This document shows, piece after piece, positions 15,510 to 24,892 of a stretch of DNA of 64,000 nt (its first letter is position 1; every line of letters begins with the position of its first letter). The DNA is taken from positions 186,001-250,000 of the forward strand of contig DUBC01000030.1 of the NCBI GenBank assembly GCA_012960505.1, read 5' to 3'. Source of the DNA: Verrucomicrobiales bacterium. GTDB lineage: Bacteria; Verrucomicrobiota; Verrucomicrobiia; Verrucomicrobiales; DEV007. The position numbers were made by a program, and so were the translations under genes. Under the pieces are notes generated by a model. That model had not been told where the DNA came from and searched no databases. It saw nothing but the letters and a program-made list of their open reading frames with translations.

Positions 15510-17735
15510 TCACTTCTGTTCAACTGTTCCATCAGCAACCCAAGCTCTCAAGTAGTCCTGGTCCTCCTCGCTCAGTGAATCAATCAGAACAATGAATTTC
15601 TTATTGTCATCACGAATCAATTTCACTCTATCACCTGAAACTGCTGCTATTTTAGCCTTAATCTTAGTTCCTGATTTATTGGTAAAGACCCTTAACTGAT
15701 CAACAGTGCCTGACTCCTGTTCACACCAACAGGGCAACTCTTGCAAAGAAATATTGGGTCCCTTGTATTTAACATTTAGAGCTTCTCCACCACCACCCTC
15801 AAAGTAAAACACTTCAATTTTCCTCCAACCCTTGCGAAGCTCGACTTCTCCAGACTTAGTAATTGGTGCATGAATTCCATTATTATCGACTATCAGCTGT
15901 CTATCCACAATCAATGCACTTCCATCATCACTGGTAGTTTGAAATGTGTACAACCCCGGCTCCTTGATATCTAAGTATCCTGTGAAAGCCAAAGCATAAC
16001 CATCAGTTTTATCAGCCATTGTCAGATTAAAATCATTAGAAATGCCTGTCTTGAGAACTTTAAGATTACCAAAATCAGGTAAAGCCGACCAAGAGCCCTC
16101 ATAATATTTATAACTGACTCCCAAGTTAAGCATTCTGACCCCGTACTTGCGAGGTTCAGCCTTACTGAAAGTTGACTCCGCCACACTACTCACAACTCCA
16201 TCATCTCTATAAAATCTGGCACGAATGGTAGTAGTTTGTCCCACCTCTATTGGGTTAGTGTAAATAGGTGATTTTTTATCTGGAAGTGAACCGTCCAGAG
16301 AATAGTGAATACTCCCGTTACTCTCTATTGGCTTCAAATTGATTGTTGAGCTCTTTGAAAAGAGTCTCTTCCCGCCGATTTCCGGCGCACTACTACCAGT
16401 CCGAAAGGGGAATGCAGGTAACTCGTCATTGTTCCGCAGGTTAGTGTTGGACAGATGGTTCCAACCAAGGCGAACTAAGGCAGGATTAGGAACTTTCTTA
16501 CTTGCCACTAACACTGTCTTACCATCGATTACTGCCTTAGCCGGATAAAACTTTCCATCTCCAGAAATCTCAAACCCGCTAATTTGCTCATTATTTCGCG
16601 TTTTTAATCCAGATCCAACATTATCAAAGTTCACCCTGATCATGTGCCCCTCTACATTCATTGACTTAAAGGTCGGCCCAGAAAAGGAACCGTCTCTTCC
16701 GTAATCTTTTGCAAGAGCCCAGAGAGCCAACCTCTCCCCTACTCCACGTTTGTCACGAGGATGGACTGGGTCTCCACCGATATCATTCGTTGAAACAATA
16801 CCTGTATTCTTAATGGAAAGAGTACGGGCCTGCGCTTCCCAGAACAAAGGTAAATTTTCACCTAGCCCTGGTGCAAGTTGAACAAGATAGAAGGGAAAAT
16901 CGCCCTGCTTCCAGATCTGACGCCAGGAATCAATCAGGGCCTTCTGTTTATCAAAGTAATTTGCTCTATCTCCTGCCCAGAAATTCGTTTCACCTTGATA
17001 CCAAATTGCTCCACGAATCCCATATGGTATCACCGGAGCTATCATTCCATTATACCAAAAGGCCTGCCCTGAATGTGGGGAAAACTGTTCAATGGGCATA
17101 CCCCCCACTGCCGCCTCTATTAGACCTACCGTAACATCAAGATCCTTAACAAGTTTTTTGCCAAAGAAAAACCCAGTTCCTGAAAATCCAGCTGCAGTCT
17201 CAGGTGAAGACAGAGCCCATGTCCCATTCACATCCTGTATAGGCGACTGCTTCCATGTAGTTGCAACATTGAACAATCGCAGCTTTGGATTATTTGCTGA
17301 CTCTAATTCCTTTTCATAGTTAAGAACACCTTTCCACCAAGCCGCTCCATTCAATAATCCAACAGGAACCTCCATATTCGATTGTCCAGAACAAAGCCAC
17401 ACCTCTCCAGCCATCACGTTATTAAAAATAACAGAATTATTACCCGTGACAGTCATCACGTAAGGGCCTCCAGCCTTAAGAGAGGGCAAGTCAATCTTCC
17501 ATTGACCGCCTCCATCTGCTGTGGTTTCAGCATTAATATTAAGATCTTTGCCCTTTAGGGTAAGAATAAGTTTCTCTCCTGCCTCAGCCCAGCCCCAAAC
17601 CGGCAATTTTATTCCACGCTGAAGGACCATGTGATCACCAAAAATTTGTGGTAAGCGAACATCAGCACTTGCTGGATAATTCACAATGACAAGTAATAAG
17701 GGGATAAAAAGAATAATTAATACTGTGGATTTCAT
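15510..17735 (-). CDS. Sialate O-acetylesterase with chitobiase-type, PA14 and SHD1 domains
   Basis: The 741-residue product has a signal peptide (about 1-24), a beta-sandwich (DHMVLQRG ... VWGWAEAG), and an SGNH esterase domain with LCSGQSNME (Ser119), GAIWYQGETNFW and DPVHPRDKRGVGERLALWAL supplying the Asp and His. A chitobiase/FN3-type repeat follows (HYSLDGSLPDKKSPIYTNP), then a PA14-like domain (GLYTFQTTSDDGSALIVD, GWRKIEVFYFEGGGG). The last ~60 residues match SHD1, the SLA1 homology domain (VKLIRDDNKKF ... LSEEDQDYLRAW). The family removes O-acetyl groups from sialic acids or other sugars, and PA14 and the chitobiase-type repeat probably bind glycan. It is monocistronic and divergent from the PQQ-like gene. 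Confidence 0.92.
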   Translation of the reverse strand: MKSTVLIILFIPLLLVIVNYPASADVRLPQIFGDHMVLQRGIKLPVWGWAEAGEKLILTLKGKDLNINAETTADGGGQWKIDLPSLKAGGPYVMTVTGNNSVIFNNVMAGEVWLCSGQSNMEVPVGLLNGAAWWKGVLNYEKELESANNPKLRLFNVATTWKQSPIQDVNGTWALSSPETAAGFSGTGFFFGKKLVKDLDVTVGLIEAAVGGMPIEQFSPHSGQAFWYNGMIAPVIPYGIRGAIWYQGETNFWAGDRANYFDKQKALIDSWRQIWKQGDFPFYLVQLAPGLGENLPLFWEAQARTLSIKNTGIVSTNDIGGDPVHPRDKRGVGERLALWALAKDYGRDGSFSGPTFKSMNVEGHMIRVNFDNVGSGLKTRNNEQISGFEISGDGKFYPAKAVIDGKTVLVASKKVPNPALVRLGWNHLSNTNLRNNDELPAFPFRTGSSAPEIGGKRLFSKSSTINLKPIESNGSIHYSLDGSLPDKKSPIYTNPIEVGQTTTIRARFYRDDGVVSSVAESTFSKAEPRKYGVRMLNLGVSYKYYEGSWSALPDFGNLKVLKTGISNDFNLTMADKTDGYALAFTGYLDIKEPGLYTFQTTSDDGSALIVDRQLIVDNNGIHAPITKSGEVELRKGWRKIEVFYFEGGGGEALNVKYKGPNISLQELPCWCEQESGTVDQLRVFTNKSGTKIKAKIAAVSGDRVKLIRDDNKKFIVLIDSLSEEDQDYLRAWVADGTVEQK

Positions 17736-17944
17736 ATGAATAGCTACTCCCTTGTTTCGATGAATTTGTATAAGATATTACTTATATTCAGTTCAGATTC
17801 ACATCATTTAGAGCTAAAAAATAACATCCAATCAACTAACTAACCAATCACAAAATTCTTCTTTCCTTTTCTCATTTGAAATCAATCAAATACCAGAAAG
17901 GCTGGACTCCAACTCACTGCATAGCTAGCCTCAGGACTCAACAA

Positions 17945-19183
17945 ATGAAATTGACTACACTTATAATTTCCATAATTCCATTAATCGTTACCCTATTCAC
18001 CTCGAATGCCAAAGGTGAGGACTGGCCACAATGGCGAGGTTCAAATCGTGATGGCATATCCAAAGAAAACAATCTGCTTAAGGAGTGGCCAAAGGGTGGT
18101 CCACCTCTTATTTGGAAAGCTAAGGGCCTTGGAATTGGTTTTTCAAGCCTCGCTGTTGTGAAGGGAACGATATACACTCTCGGCGATCTAAAAGATGGTA
18201 GTTACACAATCGCCCTCGACGAAAAGAATGGCGCCCTACTCTGGAAAACAAAGATCGGCGACTCGGGTGGACATAGAGGATATCCCGGCACTCGCAGCAC
18301 TCCCACCGTGAATGAAGGGCAAATCTTTGCATTAAATCAACACTCCGACCTCGTCTGCCTTAACGCCGATACCGGTAAACTCATATGGCAAAAAAACCTA
18401 GTCTCTGATTTTGGAGGGAAGATGATGTCAGGTTGGAAATATAGTGAATCCCCATTAGTGGATAATGATCAAGTAATATGTACTCCTGGAGGCAAGAACG
18501 GAACCATAGTCGCTCTCAATCGTAAGACTGGCGAAAAGATCTGGCAGACAAAGGAATGGACAGACACTGCCGCATATTCCTCCATCGTCATTGCTACCAT
18601 TCATGGTACCCGCCAATACGTTCAACTCACCGGAAGTAGCGTTGCCGGCGTTGATCCCGATACAGGCGGAATCCTTTGGAAAGCAAATCGTAAAGGCCAA
18701 ACTGCAGTAATTCCAACCCCGGTCATTACAGGAGACATTGTCTTCGTCACTTCAGGGTATGGGGTTGGTTGCAACGGGTTTAAAATAAAAGAAAATGGAG
18801 GCAAATGGTCAAGCGAAGAAATCTACGCAAATAAAACGATCGCCAACCATCATGGTGGAGTCGTACTAGTCGACGGCCACGTGTACGGATCAACAGGAAG
18901 CACTTTCCGGTGCATTGAACTCGAAAGCGGAATGGAAGTATTCAAAGAACGTAGCGCAGGTAAAGGTTCTACACTATATGCCGGAAACCGTTTTATCCTT
19001 CGCAGTGAAAAAGGTCCCGTAGCTTTAATCAAAGCTACCCCTAAAGGAATGACCGAAATAAGTCAGTTCGAGCAACCATATCGCAGCAAATACAAAGCAT
19101 GGCCTCATCCTGTTGTTGCAAACGGCAACCTTTACCTTCGCGATCAGGATATTCTACTCTGCTACAAAATTAGAGAGGATTAG
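17945..19183 (+). CDS. Secreted PQQ-like beta-propeller protein
   Basis: From the ATG at 17945 the product has a clean signal peptide (MKLTTLIISIIPLIVTLFTS...AKG) followed by EDWPQWRGSNRDG, the stereotyped opening of PVC PQQ-like propellers. An AGGAC-like ribosome site sits about 10 bases upstream. An in-frame ATG at 17876 would add 23 residues that spoil the signal, so I reject it. Propeller blades recur as YTIALDEKNGALLWKTKIG, LVCLNADTGKLIWQK, IVALNRKTGEKIWQTK and VDPDTGGILWKA. Such proteins resemble BamB or the propeller of quinoprotein dehydrogenases but usually lack PQQ ligands. The role may be scaffolding or sugar oxidation. Its 3' end faces the DUF5722 gene. Confidence 0.9.
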   Translation: MKLTTLIISIIPLIVTLFTSNAKGEDWPQWRGSNRDGISKENNLLKEWPKGGPPLIWKAKGLGIGFSSLAVVKGTIYTLGDLKDGSYTIALDEKNGALLWKTKIGDSGGHRGYPGTRSTPTVNEGQIFALNQHSDLVCLNADTGKLIWQKNLVSDFGGKMMSGWKYSESPLVDNDQVICTPGGKNGTIVALNRKTGEKIWQTKEWTDTAAYSSIVIATIHGTRQYVQLTGSSVAGVDPDTGGILWKANRKGQTAVIPTPVITGDIVFVTSGYGVGCNGFKIKENGGKWSSEEIYANKTIANHHGGVVLVDGHVYGSTGSTFRCIELESGMEVFKERSAGKGSTLYAGNRFILRSEKGPVALIKATPKGMTEISQFEQPYRSKYKAWPHPVVANGNLYLRDQDILLCYKIRED

Positions 19184-19204
19184 AGTACCTTTCGGAAATT
19201 TATC

Positions 19205-19255
19205 AATTCCAAAACACTCATTATCAATGACCGAGATGGGGGCATCTCTGGAATT
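19205..19255. terminator. Nested hairpin between convergent genes, candidate bidirectional terminator
   Basis: GAGATG (19233-19238) pairs with CATCTC (19243-19248) across a GGGG loop. An outer pair AATTCC (19205-19210) / GGAATT (19250-19255) encloses it. It lies in the 133-bp gap between the convergent PQQ-like and DUF5722 genes. No T run follows directly on either strand, so it may act as a Rho-independent terminator only weakly. Confidence 0.35.
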
Positions 19256-19316
19256 CATCAACCTCGCAAAAAAACCAAAGTAAAAAAGTAGATTCTCCAC
19301 AATGACAATTCATTAG

Positions 19317-20576
19317 TCATGGCCACTTTTTAATACCTACTACAGGCAGCGCAAACTCAAAAATTGCCTCCCATTTGGGCGTATCTGCAAAACGAAAGCA
19401 ATCATAAATCTTTTTCTTTGGATTGCCTTTGTCCCATCGACGCAAGCCTAATAATAGGCCACCTTCATTTCGATGATCTACATGCCTATGTAAAATAAAC
19501 GAGTCTATCCCATCAATAGATTCCACCAATTTGTAAGCATAGCAGTAGGCTGCTGCCTGAATTTTTTCACCGTCTGGCGCTTTGGGTGTATCAAAGCCCT
19601 GCTCACTTAATATGATCCGTCTCTGTTGTTTTTGATATAGCATTTCTGATTTCCTCATATGTGTTGTGAGCACGCGAAGGTTTTTAAATGTTATCCGGGG
19701 AGTGGTAGATTTTTTTGTAGCCGATTGGTCATTCCAAAATTTTGGATTGCGGAGGTTTTCGGGGTACGGATGAAAAGCCAGATGCCAATCAAAATCGCCA
19801 CCATCTTTTGCAAGTTCAGCAAAATATGTAATGAATGGACGACCAGCAAATGTCTGTCCTTCATCACCTGCCTCATAACGTATGTTCCAATGGTGATCTA
19901 GTGATATATAAACACGAGCCCAAGATGATTGCCTTCGAACTGCACTATGTACTAGTCGCATGGTGCGTAGATAGTCAGCAGTAAATTCTTTCATAGTGAC
20001 TCTTCCCATGTTGCTCCACCACCAATGAGAATTAACCTCATTGCCGATAATATAACCTACGACGCGTCCATTCTTTTTTTCCGGATGCGACCACCGTTCT
20101 GCAATAAATTCCATTATAGCAACAAACCAACGACGCCCATCTTCTGTGACGGTGTTAAATGCAGATAACGGGTTAGGACGTTCACGTGCAGCTTTTGGAT
20201 GCATTATCAGCTTATTAATTTGTGTATTACCGGACTGATAAGCCAATACTATTAAATTAACTAAGACTCCCCTATCGGATAATTTTTTTATACTAGAATC
20301 AATTTTATTGAGATACGTTCTATTGAAGTAATATTCTCTACCGTCCTTAACCCATCTTGGATTGTCAGGGTCACTATTCGGATCAACTAATTGAGTAACA
20401 TTAAAATTAAGCGCAGCGTGTTTTACTCCCAAAACTAAAGCATCTTCGACCATTTCAACTTGGAGTCCCTTCTTTGAATTCGCGACGGGGTAAGGCTCGT
20501 CATAACGCGATTTTTCGGCAGAAAGGTACAATGAAGAAAAAAACGTTATAATTATTGTGGGAAGTATGCGCTTCAT
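19317..20576 (-). CDS. DUF5722 secreted putative glycoside hydrolase
   Basis: The 419-residue product has a signal peptide (about 1-20). The rest matches DUF5722, which I recall as a TIM-barrel family in the glycosidase clan. Supporting landmarks are LVNLIVLAYQSG, RVVGYIIGNEVNSHWWW with Glu180 after Asn as in clan GH-A acid/base motifs, the strand WHLAFHPYP, and IILSEQGFDT with Glu325 where a nucleophile would sit. The glycosidase role is inference from this Glu pair. A 12-bp perfect palindrome stands just ahead of the start. It is alone on its strand between the PQQ-like gene and the first PSD/DUF1501 pair. Confidence 0.8.
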   Translation of the reverse strand: MKRILPTIIITFFSSLYLSAEKSRYDEPYPVANSKKGLQVEMVEDALVLGVKHAALNFNVTQLVDPNSDPDNPRWVKDGREYYFNRTYLNKIDSSIKKLSDRGVLVNLIVLAYQSGNTQINKLIMHPKAARERPNPLSAFNTVTEDGRRWFVAIMEFIAERWSHPEKKNGRVVGYIIGNEVNSHWWWSNMGRVTMKEFTADYLRTMRLVHSAVRRQSSWARVYISLDHHWNIRYEAGDEGQTFAGRPFITYFAELAKDGGDFDWHLAFHPYPENLRNPKFWNDQSATKKSTTPRITFKNLRVLTTHMRKSEMLYQKQQRRIILSEQGFDTPKAPDGEKIQAAAYCYAYKLVESIDGIDSFILHRHVDHRNEGGLLLGLRRWDKGNPKKKIYDCFRFADTPKWEAIFEFALPVVGIKKWP

Positions 20577-20582
20577 TTGGCT

Positions 20583-20594
20583 TAAGACGTCTTA
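20583..20594. promoter_or_regulatory. 12-bp perfect palindrome upstream of the DUF5722 start
   Basis: TAAGACGTCTTA is its own reverse complement. It lies 6 to 17 bases upstream of the DUF5722 ATG (20576), where it could be an operator or an mRNA structure covering the ribosome site. One occurrence was noticed; no regulator gene is nearby. Confidence 0.35.
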
Positions 20595-20803
20595 CCGTTC
20601 TTCTTCATTAATTTTGATAGCTATTCAAACAAACTATCATCAAGAATCACTTTAAATACAGGGTAACTGCTATTGAAATTATTATTACAATAAAAAGAAA
20701 AAACCACATCCATTGCTACGCCTAAAAAATCTTTTAGTGATTAATTCAAACATTCACTCAATAATAAACATCCTTCTGCATTAGAGAAATGGACAAACAG
20801 AGA

Positions 20804-22234
20804 TCACCCAAAGAGATTCATGATCGGTTCAGTGACACCGTCAGGAGTAACGTAGAAAGGGCGTTGCTCAACATTGTAATGGTGATCATGAGGGATTCCC
20901 AAGGCGCGATAAATGCTGGCGTGTAATTGCTGAGTAGAAACCGGATCCTTAACCGTAGTGCATGGCCTTTCATCAGCCGTCTCTCCATAGACGAATCCTT
21001 TTTTCGCACCTCCACCGAAAAGCAAGACACTACCTGCCCCTGTAAAATGCCGGTGCATACCATAGTGCTGAAGACCGTCAATCTTTGGCGGAACATTCAC
21101 CTGGTCCTTGACCCTCTTCTCCGGCTTACCCTCCATCATCATGTCACGACTAAATTCGCTAGCAACTACAATTAGTGTACGGTCAAGTAACTTCCGCTCC
21201 TCAAGGTCCAGTACGAGCTGAGCAATAGGTGCATCAATCATAGTCTTAAGCTCCTTCATTCTGGTATGCCCATTGTCGTGAGTGTCCCAATATTTAAATG
21301 GGTAGTACCCATGAGTAACTTCGATGAAACGAGCGCCCGCTTCAGTTAGTCTACGAGCGAGAAGACATCCCAAACCGAAACGCCCTCCCACTTTATAAGT
21401 ATCGTAGCTCTCCTTTGATTCTAGGCTAAGATCAAAGGCTTTGCGCGCCTTAGGGCTAGAGAGAAGACGGTGAGCATTATCGATCGACCTCAATAGAGAT
21501 TCACGTTGGTATTCAGACCCATGCCGCTGCACCGGGCTCTTAGCGAGCAACTTCTTGTACTCTTGATAGCGCTTAGCAAAGCGCGTGTCGCTCATTCCCT
21601 CAGGCGGTTTAACAGCCTCAACGGCCTGATCCGGTTCAACGAGAAAGAATGGTGCAAACTCACTACCTAAAAAGCCCGCAGTATGAAATGCCTTGAGAGA
21701 TTCTTTTTCACCACTATCAAATGTCTGCCCAATATCAATAAAGGCCGGAAGATCTGGGTTAAGCGGTCCAAGAGTACGAGAGACCCATGAACCAATGTGC
21801 GGAGCAGCGACCGTGAGCGGCGGCTCATAAGCCGTGTGCCAATGATACTGATGGCGACTATGAAGAATGAATCCAAGATCCGCTGCTTGATAAGTTTTAA
21901 TCAAAGTGCCGCGATCCATCACTGCACCTATCTTTTCCAATCCTTCAGTGAATTTAAGACCATCAACTGCAGTATCGACAGCAGGAAAAGTGGACAGTAC
22001 CCGCTTCGGATCGAGGCCCTTCTCATATGGAACGTAACGCTTCGGATCAAAGGTGTCGGTGCTGGCCATTCCTCCTCCCATCCAGAGAACTATTACTGTG
22101 TCGGCGGTGGAATTAAGCGCTTGTTCCTTTACCTTGGCAGCCGCAGACATGGACGGACAACCAGCAGCTAGCGCACCAAGTGTCGCGGTCGAAGCCGTCG
22201 AAATAAAATCACGGCGGTCAATATTAGTCTTCAT
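20804..22234 (-). CDS. DUF1501 family protein, Tat-exported (pair A1)
   Basis: The 476-residue product starts with a Tat motif (NIDRRDFISTAST) and an Ala-rich segment ending AAGCP. DUF1501 features are VIVLWMGGGMASTDTFDPKRY, LIVVASEFSRDMMMEGKP, HFTGAGSVLLFGGGAKKGFVYGETADE and the C-terminal QQLHASIYRALGIPHDHHY. Compared with its relatives, GEFGR is replaced by SEFSRD, so it belongs to a different branch. It is translated 17 bases after the cytochrome partner at 22252, with which it surely forms a two-gene operon. The family falls in the alkaline-phosphatase clan, and the His/Asp residues at the C-terminus may bind metal; activity unproven. Confidence 0.92.
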   Translation of the reverse strand: MKTNIDRRDFISTASTATLGALAAGCPSMSAAAKVKEQALNSTADTVIVLWMGGGMASTDTFDPKRYVPYEKGLDPKRVLSTFPAVDTAVDGLKFTEGLEKIGAVMDRGTLIKTYQAADLGFILHSRHQYHWHTAYEPPLTVAAPHIGSWVSRTLGPLNPDLPAFIDIGQTFDSGEKESLKAFHTAGFLGSEFAPFFLVEPDQAVEAVKPPEGMSDTRFAKRYQEYKKLLAKSPVQRHGSEYQRESLLRSIDNAHRLLSSPKARKAFDLSLESKESYDTYKVGGRFGLGCLLARRLTEAGARFIEVTHGYYPFKYWDTHDNGHTRMKELKTMIDAPIAQLVLDLEERKLLDRTLIVVASEFSRDMMMEGKPEKRVKDQVNVPPKIDGLQHYGMHRHFTGAGSVLLFGGGAKKGFVYGETADERPCTTVKDPVSTQQLHASIYRALGIPHDHHYNVEQRPFYVTPDGVTEPIMNLFG

Positions 22235-22251
22235 TTATAGCTTTCTTATGT

Positions 22252-24150
22252 TTAATGAATTAACTGGAATTCTGGATGCATTGCAAGCATCCAGAGAAGG
22301 TCTTCGACGCCTTTAGCGTTAACCGGATCCCCTATAATTTTCTGAGCGGATTTTTTCTCTAGTTCAGACGGAAGACGGCCCAAGGCACTGGAAAAGATAG
22401 AGCCAACGATCAGCTCAGGCCCTTGTCCTGCTTTAACCCATGCCTGCCCGCCACGCATCATTAAATCGGCAACCGGCTTACCATTAGATAATTCTATTAA
22501 CTGAGCAGTGGTCGCGGCCGATTCGCGTCGAGTGACCACAACATCACGCTTGGGTCGTCCAAGAGTTCGCATGAGCCTATCAAGGTTTCTCATGCCTGCC
22601 CTCTTTCGACCGGTGTCCCGATCCTTTGCATCAGAACTCGCCGCGAGAATGATCTGGTCAAGACCATCAAGAAATTGCTCAGCCGATATACGCCGCACGG
22701 CAGGGCCTTCGAAAATATATTCTTCTGCATCCTCATCAAAAGCCACTGATGGCCGCTGGTAGGCATTAGAAGTAAGAATCAAATTTATTGTGTGCTTTAG
22801 ATCATAACCATGCTCAACAAGATCAACAGCGAGCCAATCGAGCAGGTCCTGGTTCCAACTCGGGTTATCCATTTCATCGACCGGTTCAACTAGTCCGCGG
22901 CCGAGAAATATAGCCCATAACCGATTAACTACTGTGCGCGCAAGTCTCCCATTCTTTGGTGAAGTTATGATTTTTGATAACTGCTTCACTCGCTCGGAGC
23001 GGGAAGCTTCTGGATCAATATTGCCAAGCTCCGGATAAAGAAATGCAGGAGAAGCCTTTTCGCCTGTCGGCTTATTACAACGATGAACATCCATGGGCCC
23101 GTCAGAAAATATCGAGGCCAGCGCATAGGTCTGCTTGAGCGTCCAGTCATTGATAAATGAATCATGGCAAGAAGCACATTTAATATTCAGACCTAGGAAT
23201 ACCTGAGCAACGTTCTGGGCTGCCTGCATCTCCGCAACCTGTGAAGCATTCACCGTTCCACGCCAAACAATACCTTTAATAAAGCCATCAGAACCATTCA
23301 CCGGATCAATAAGTTCACGAACGAACTGATCATAAGATTTATTTTCGATCAGAGATTTTCTCAACCAATCAGTGATCTTTTTACCTCCCCCCCCATGATA
23401 CTGGCGCGTATAACTATTACGAAAGCAATCATTCCAAAAAGTAATCCAATGCTCCGCATAACTCTCATTATCTTTCAGTAATTCAGAAACGAGGAGAGCT
23501 CGCTTTTCTTCACTTTTATCGGCACTGAATCTTTTAACCTCACCTGGACTTGGAAGTAATCCAATCGTATCAAGAAAGGCACGTCGCGCATATACTCCAT
23601 CACTCACAAAGACCTTCGGGTCTAATTTGTGTTTCTTGTAATATGGAGACAAAAGACGATCAATCGGGTTCGGTTCAGGTCCTTGCGGAAGCTCAACCTT
23701 ACGTGGAGCCACGGGAACATTTCGGAACTTTGCAAAAGTGAACCCCTTCTCCCATTGCAATCCCTGATCTATCCATGCACGCAAAAGTGCAACCTCAGCA
23801 AGAGGTAAACGATCACCCTTAGCCGGCATTAACTCATCTGGATCATTGCTCAGTAACAAATTAACTAGCAAACTAGCTGAACCCTTACCCTTAACGATTG
23901 CCGGACCACTATCTCCACCTGCCTCGACAGAATGCACATGATCGATACTGAACCCTCCCTTACTTTTCCCATTAGCATGACACTTGGTGCAGTTCTTCTC
24001 TAGAATCGGTTTGATATCGGAAGCAAAATCAACAATTTTCTTTATAGGATCCGGCATCTCTCGCGGAATCGGCGGAGCCGCGAACCCAAGGGAAGTTATC
24101 AGCATTGCGATGACTTGCCAGATTAAAAAAAATGCCATTTTTTGACCCAT
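22252..24150 (-). CDS. PSCyt1-PSCyt2(DUF1549)-PSD1(DUF1553) cytochrome protein (pair A1)
   Basis: The 632-residue product has a signal peptide (about 1-24), then a PSCyt1 cytochrome domain with CTKCH at 54-58, then DUF1549 with a second heme-type motif CASCH at 325-329, then DUF1553 (RTVVNRLWAIFLGRGLVEPVDEMD, NAYQRPS, ending LLWMLAMHPEFQLIH). It is the only one of the four DUF1549/DUF1553 proteins here that keeps the N-terminal PSCyt1 domain. Two CxxCH motifs suggest two c-type hemes in the periplasm. It comes before its DUF1501 partner by 17 bases. The reaction is unknown; electron transfer to or from the DUF1501 partner is inference. Confidence 0.92.
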   Translation of the reverse strand: MGQKMAFFLIWQVIAMLITSLGFAAPPIPREMPDPIKKIVDFASDIKPILEKNCTKCHANGKSKGGFSIDHVHSVEAGGDSGPAIVKGKGSASLLVNLLLSNDPDELMPAKGDRLPLAEVALLRAWIDQGLQWEKGFTFAKFRNVPVAPRKVELPQGPEPNPIDRLLSPYYKKHKLDPKVFVSDGVYARRAFLDTIGLLPSPGEVKRFSADKSEEKRALLVSELLKDNESYAEHWITFWNDCFRNSYTRQYHGGGGKKITDWLRKSLIENKSYDQFVRELIDPVNGSDGFIKGIVWRGTVNASQVAEMQAAQNVAQVFLGLNIKCASCHDSFINDWTLKQTYALASIFSDGPMDVHRCNKPTGEKASPAFLYPELGNIDPEASRSERVKQLSKIITSPKNGRLARTVVNRLWAIFLGRGLVEPVDEMDNPSWNQDLLDWLAVDLVEHGYDLKHTINLILTSNAYQRPSVAFDEDAEEYIFEGPAVRRISAEQFLDGLDQIILAASSDAKDRDTGRKRAGMRNLDRLMRTLGRPKRDVVVTRRESAATTAQLIELSNGKPVADLMMRGGQAWVKAGQGPELIVGSIFSSALGRLPSELEKKSAQKIIGDPVNAKGVEDLLWMLAMHPEFQLIH

Positions 24151-24366
24151 AGTTTGTTGAGCGGTTAAGCTTAATTTATTTTAGGTCCAATTTTATCAGT
24201 TGTCAGGCCAAATCGAATAACTTAACAACACTGCTATCCTTACAAAGCAAAGAGTACCGATTCACTACTGCAATAAAAATTAGCAAAAGCCATTCCTAGG
24301 ATTTTTTCTTAGCTAACGAAAGATAGGAGCAGTTCAATCATGGATTAAATGAAAGCTGTATTCTTT

Positions 24367-24825
24367 TTAGTTTTGACCTTTAAGGACTGACTCAACAGCC
24401 ACAAGCAATTCCTTAGGCTGATCAGTTCCAATTCTATATTTGCGTTCATTCTTGAGCTGAATTTCAATGGCATCTAGTCCCGACACATTATAAAGCCAAC
24501 CACTTCGAATCTTTTTGATGCCAAAACCATTGTACCATCGATTCCGAACTACCTTCACCCTACAGATGTCAGCAATAGAAAAGTTCTTCCGGATCAGACC
24601 AATACCAAATGAAAGAGAAATATCGCTTGGAGATATCCGAACAGTCAATGAATGAAAAAGAATAAAAATCACCGCAAGCATCACAATTATAGAGGCTAGA
24701 GCAATAGTAGCTCCTTTATCACCTAAAGCCAACATCAACACAAATATACTACCAAAGAAAAGCAGACACGAACCTAGCATAACCCGGATGTATTCTCCAG
24801 GCTGTGTATGTTCATACAAGTACAT
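24367..24825 (-). CDS. Small membrane protein with PH-like domain
   Basis: The 152-residue product has two hydrophobic helices (about residues 15-33 and 39-57). A soluble segment with the rhythm of a bacterial PH domain follows (ISPSDISLSFGIGLIRKNFSIADICRVKVVRNRWYNGFGI ... LDAIEIQLKNERKYRIGTDQPKELLVAVES). Such proteins are inner-membrane and often of unknown function. It has no operon partner, pointing away from the PSD gene at 24893 across 67 bp. It is the only gene in the window that looks like ordinary membrane housekeeping rather than secretion. Confidence 0.75.
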   Translation of the reverse strand: MYLYEHTQPGEYIRVMLGSCLLFFGSIFVLMLALGDKGATIALASIIVMLAVIFILFHSLTVRISPSDISLSFGIGLIRKNFSIADICRVKVVRNRWYNGFGIKKIRSGWLYNVSGLDAIEIQLKNERKYRIGTDQPKELLVAVESVLKGQN

Positions 24826-24892
24826 CTACAATTCATTCTATTCTCAATTCTGGACTCTTTACATCGATAGTATCGTTACTTAAAACTAATTA

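Noticed and set aside
17876-17944. Upstream ATG start for the PQQ-like protein
   Set aside because: The added 23 residues are polar and precede a clean signal peptide; a ribosome-site-like AGGAC stands before 17945.
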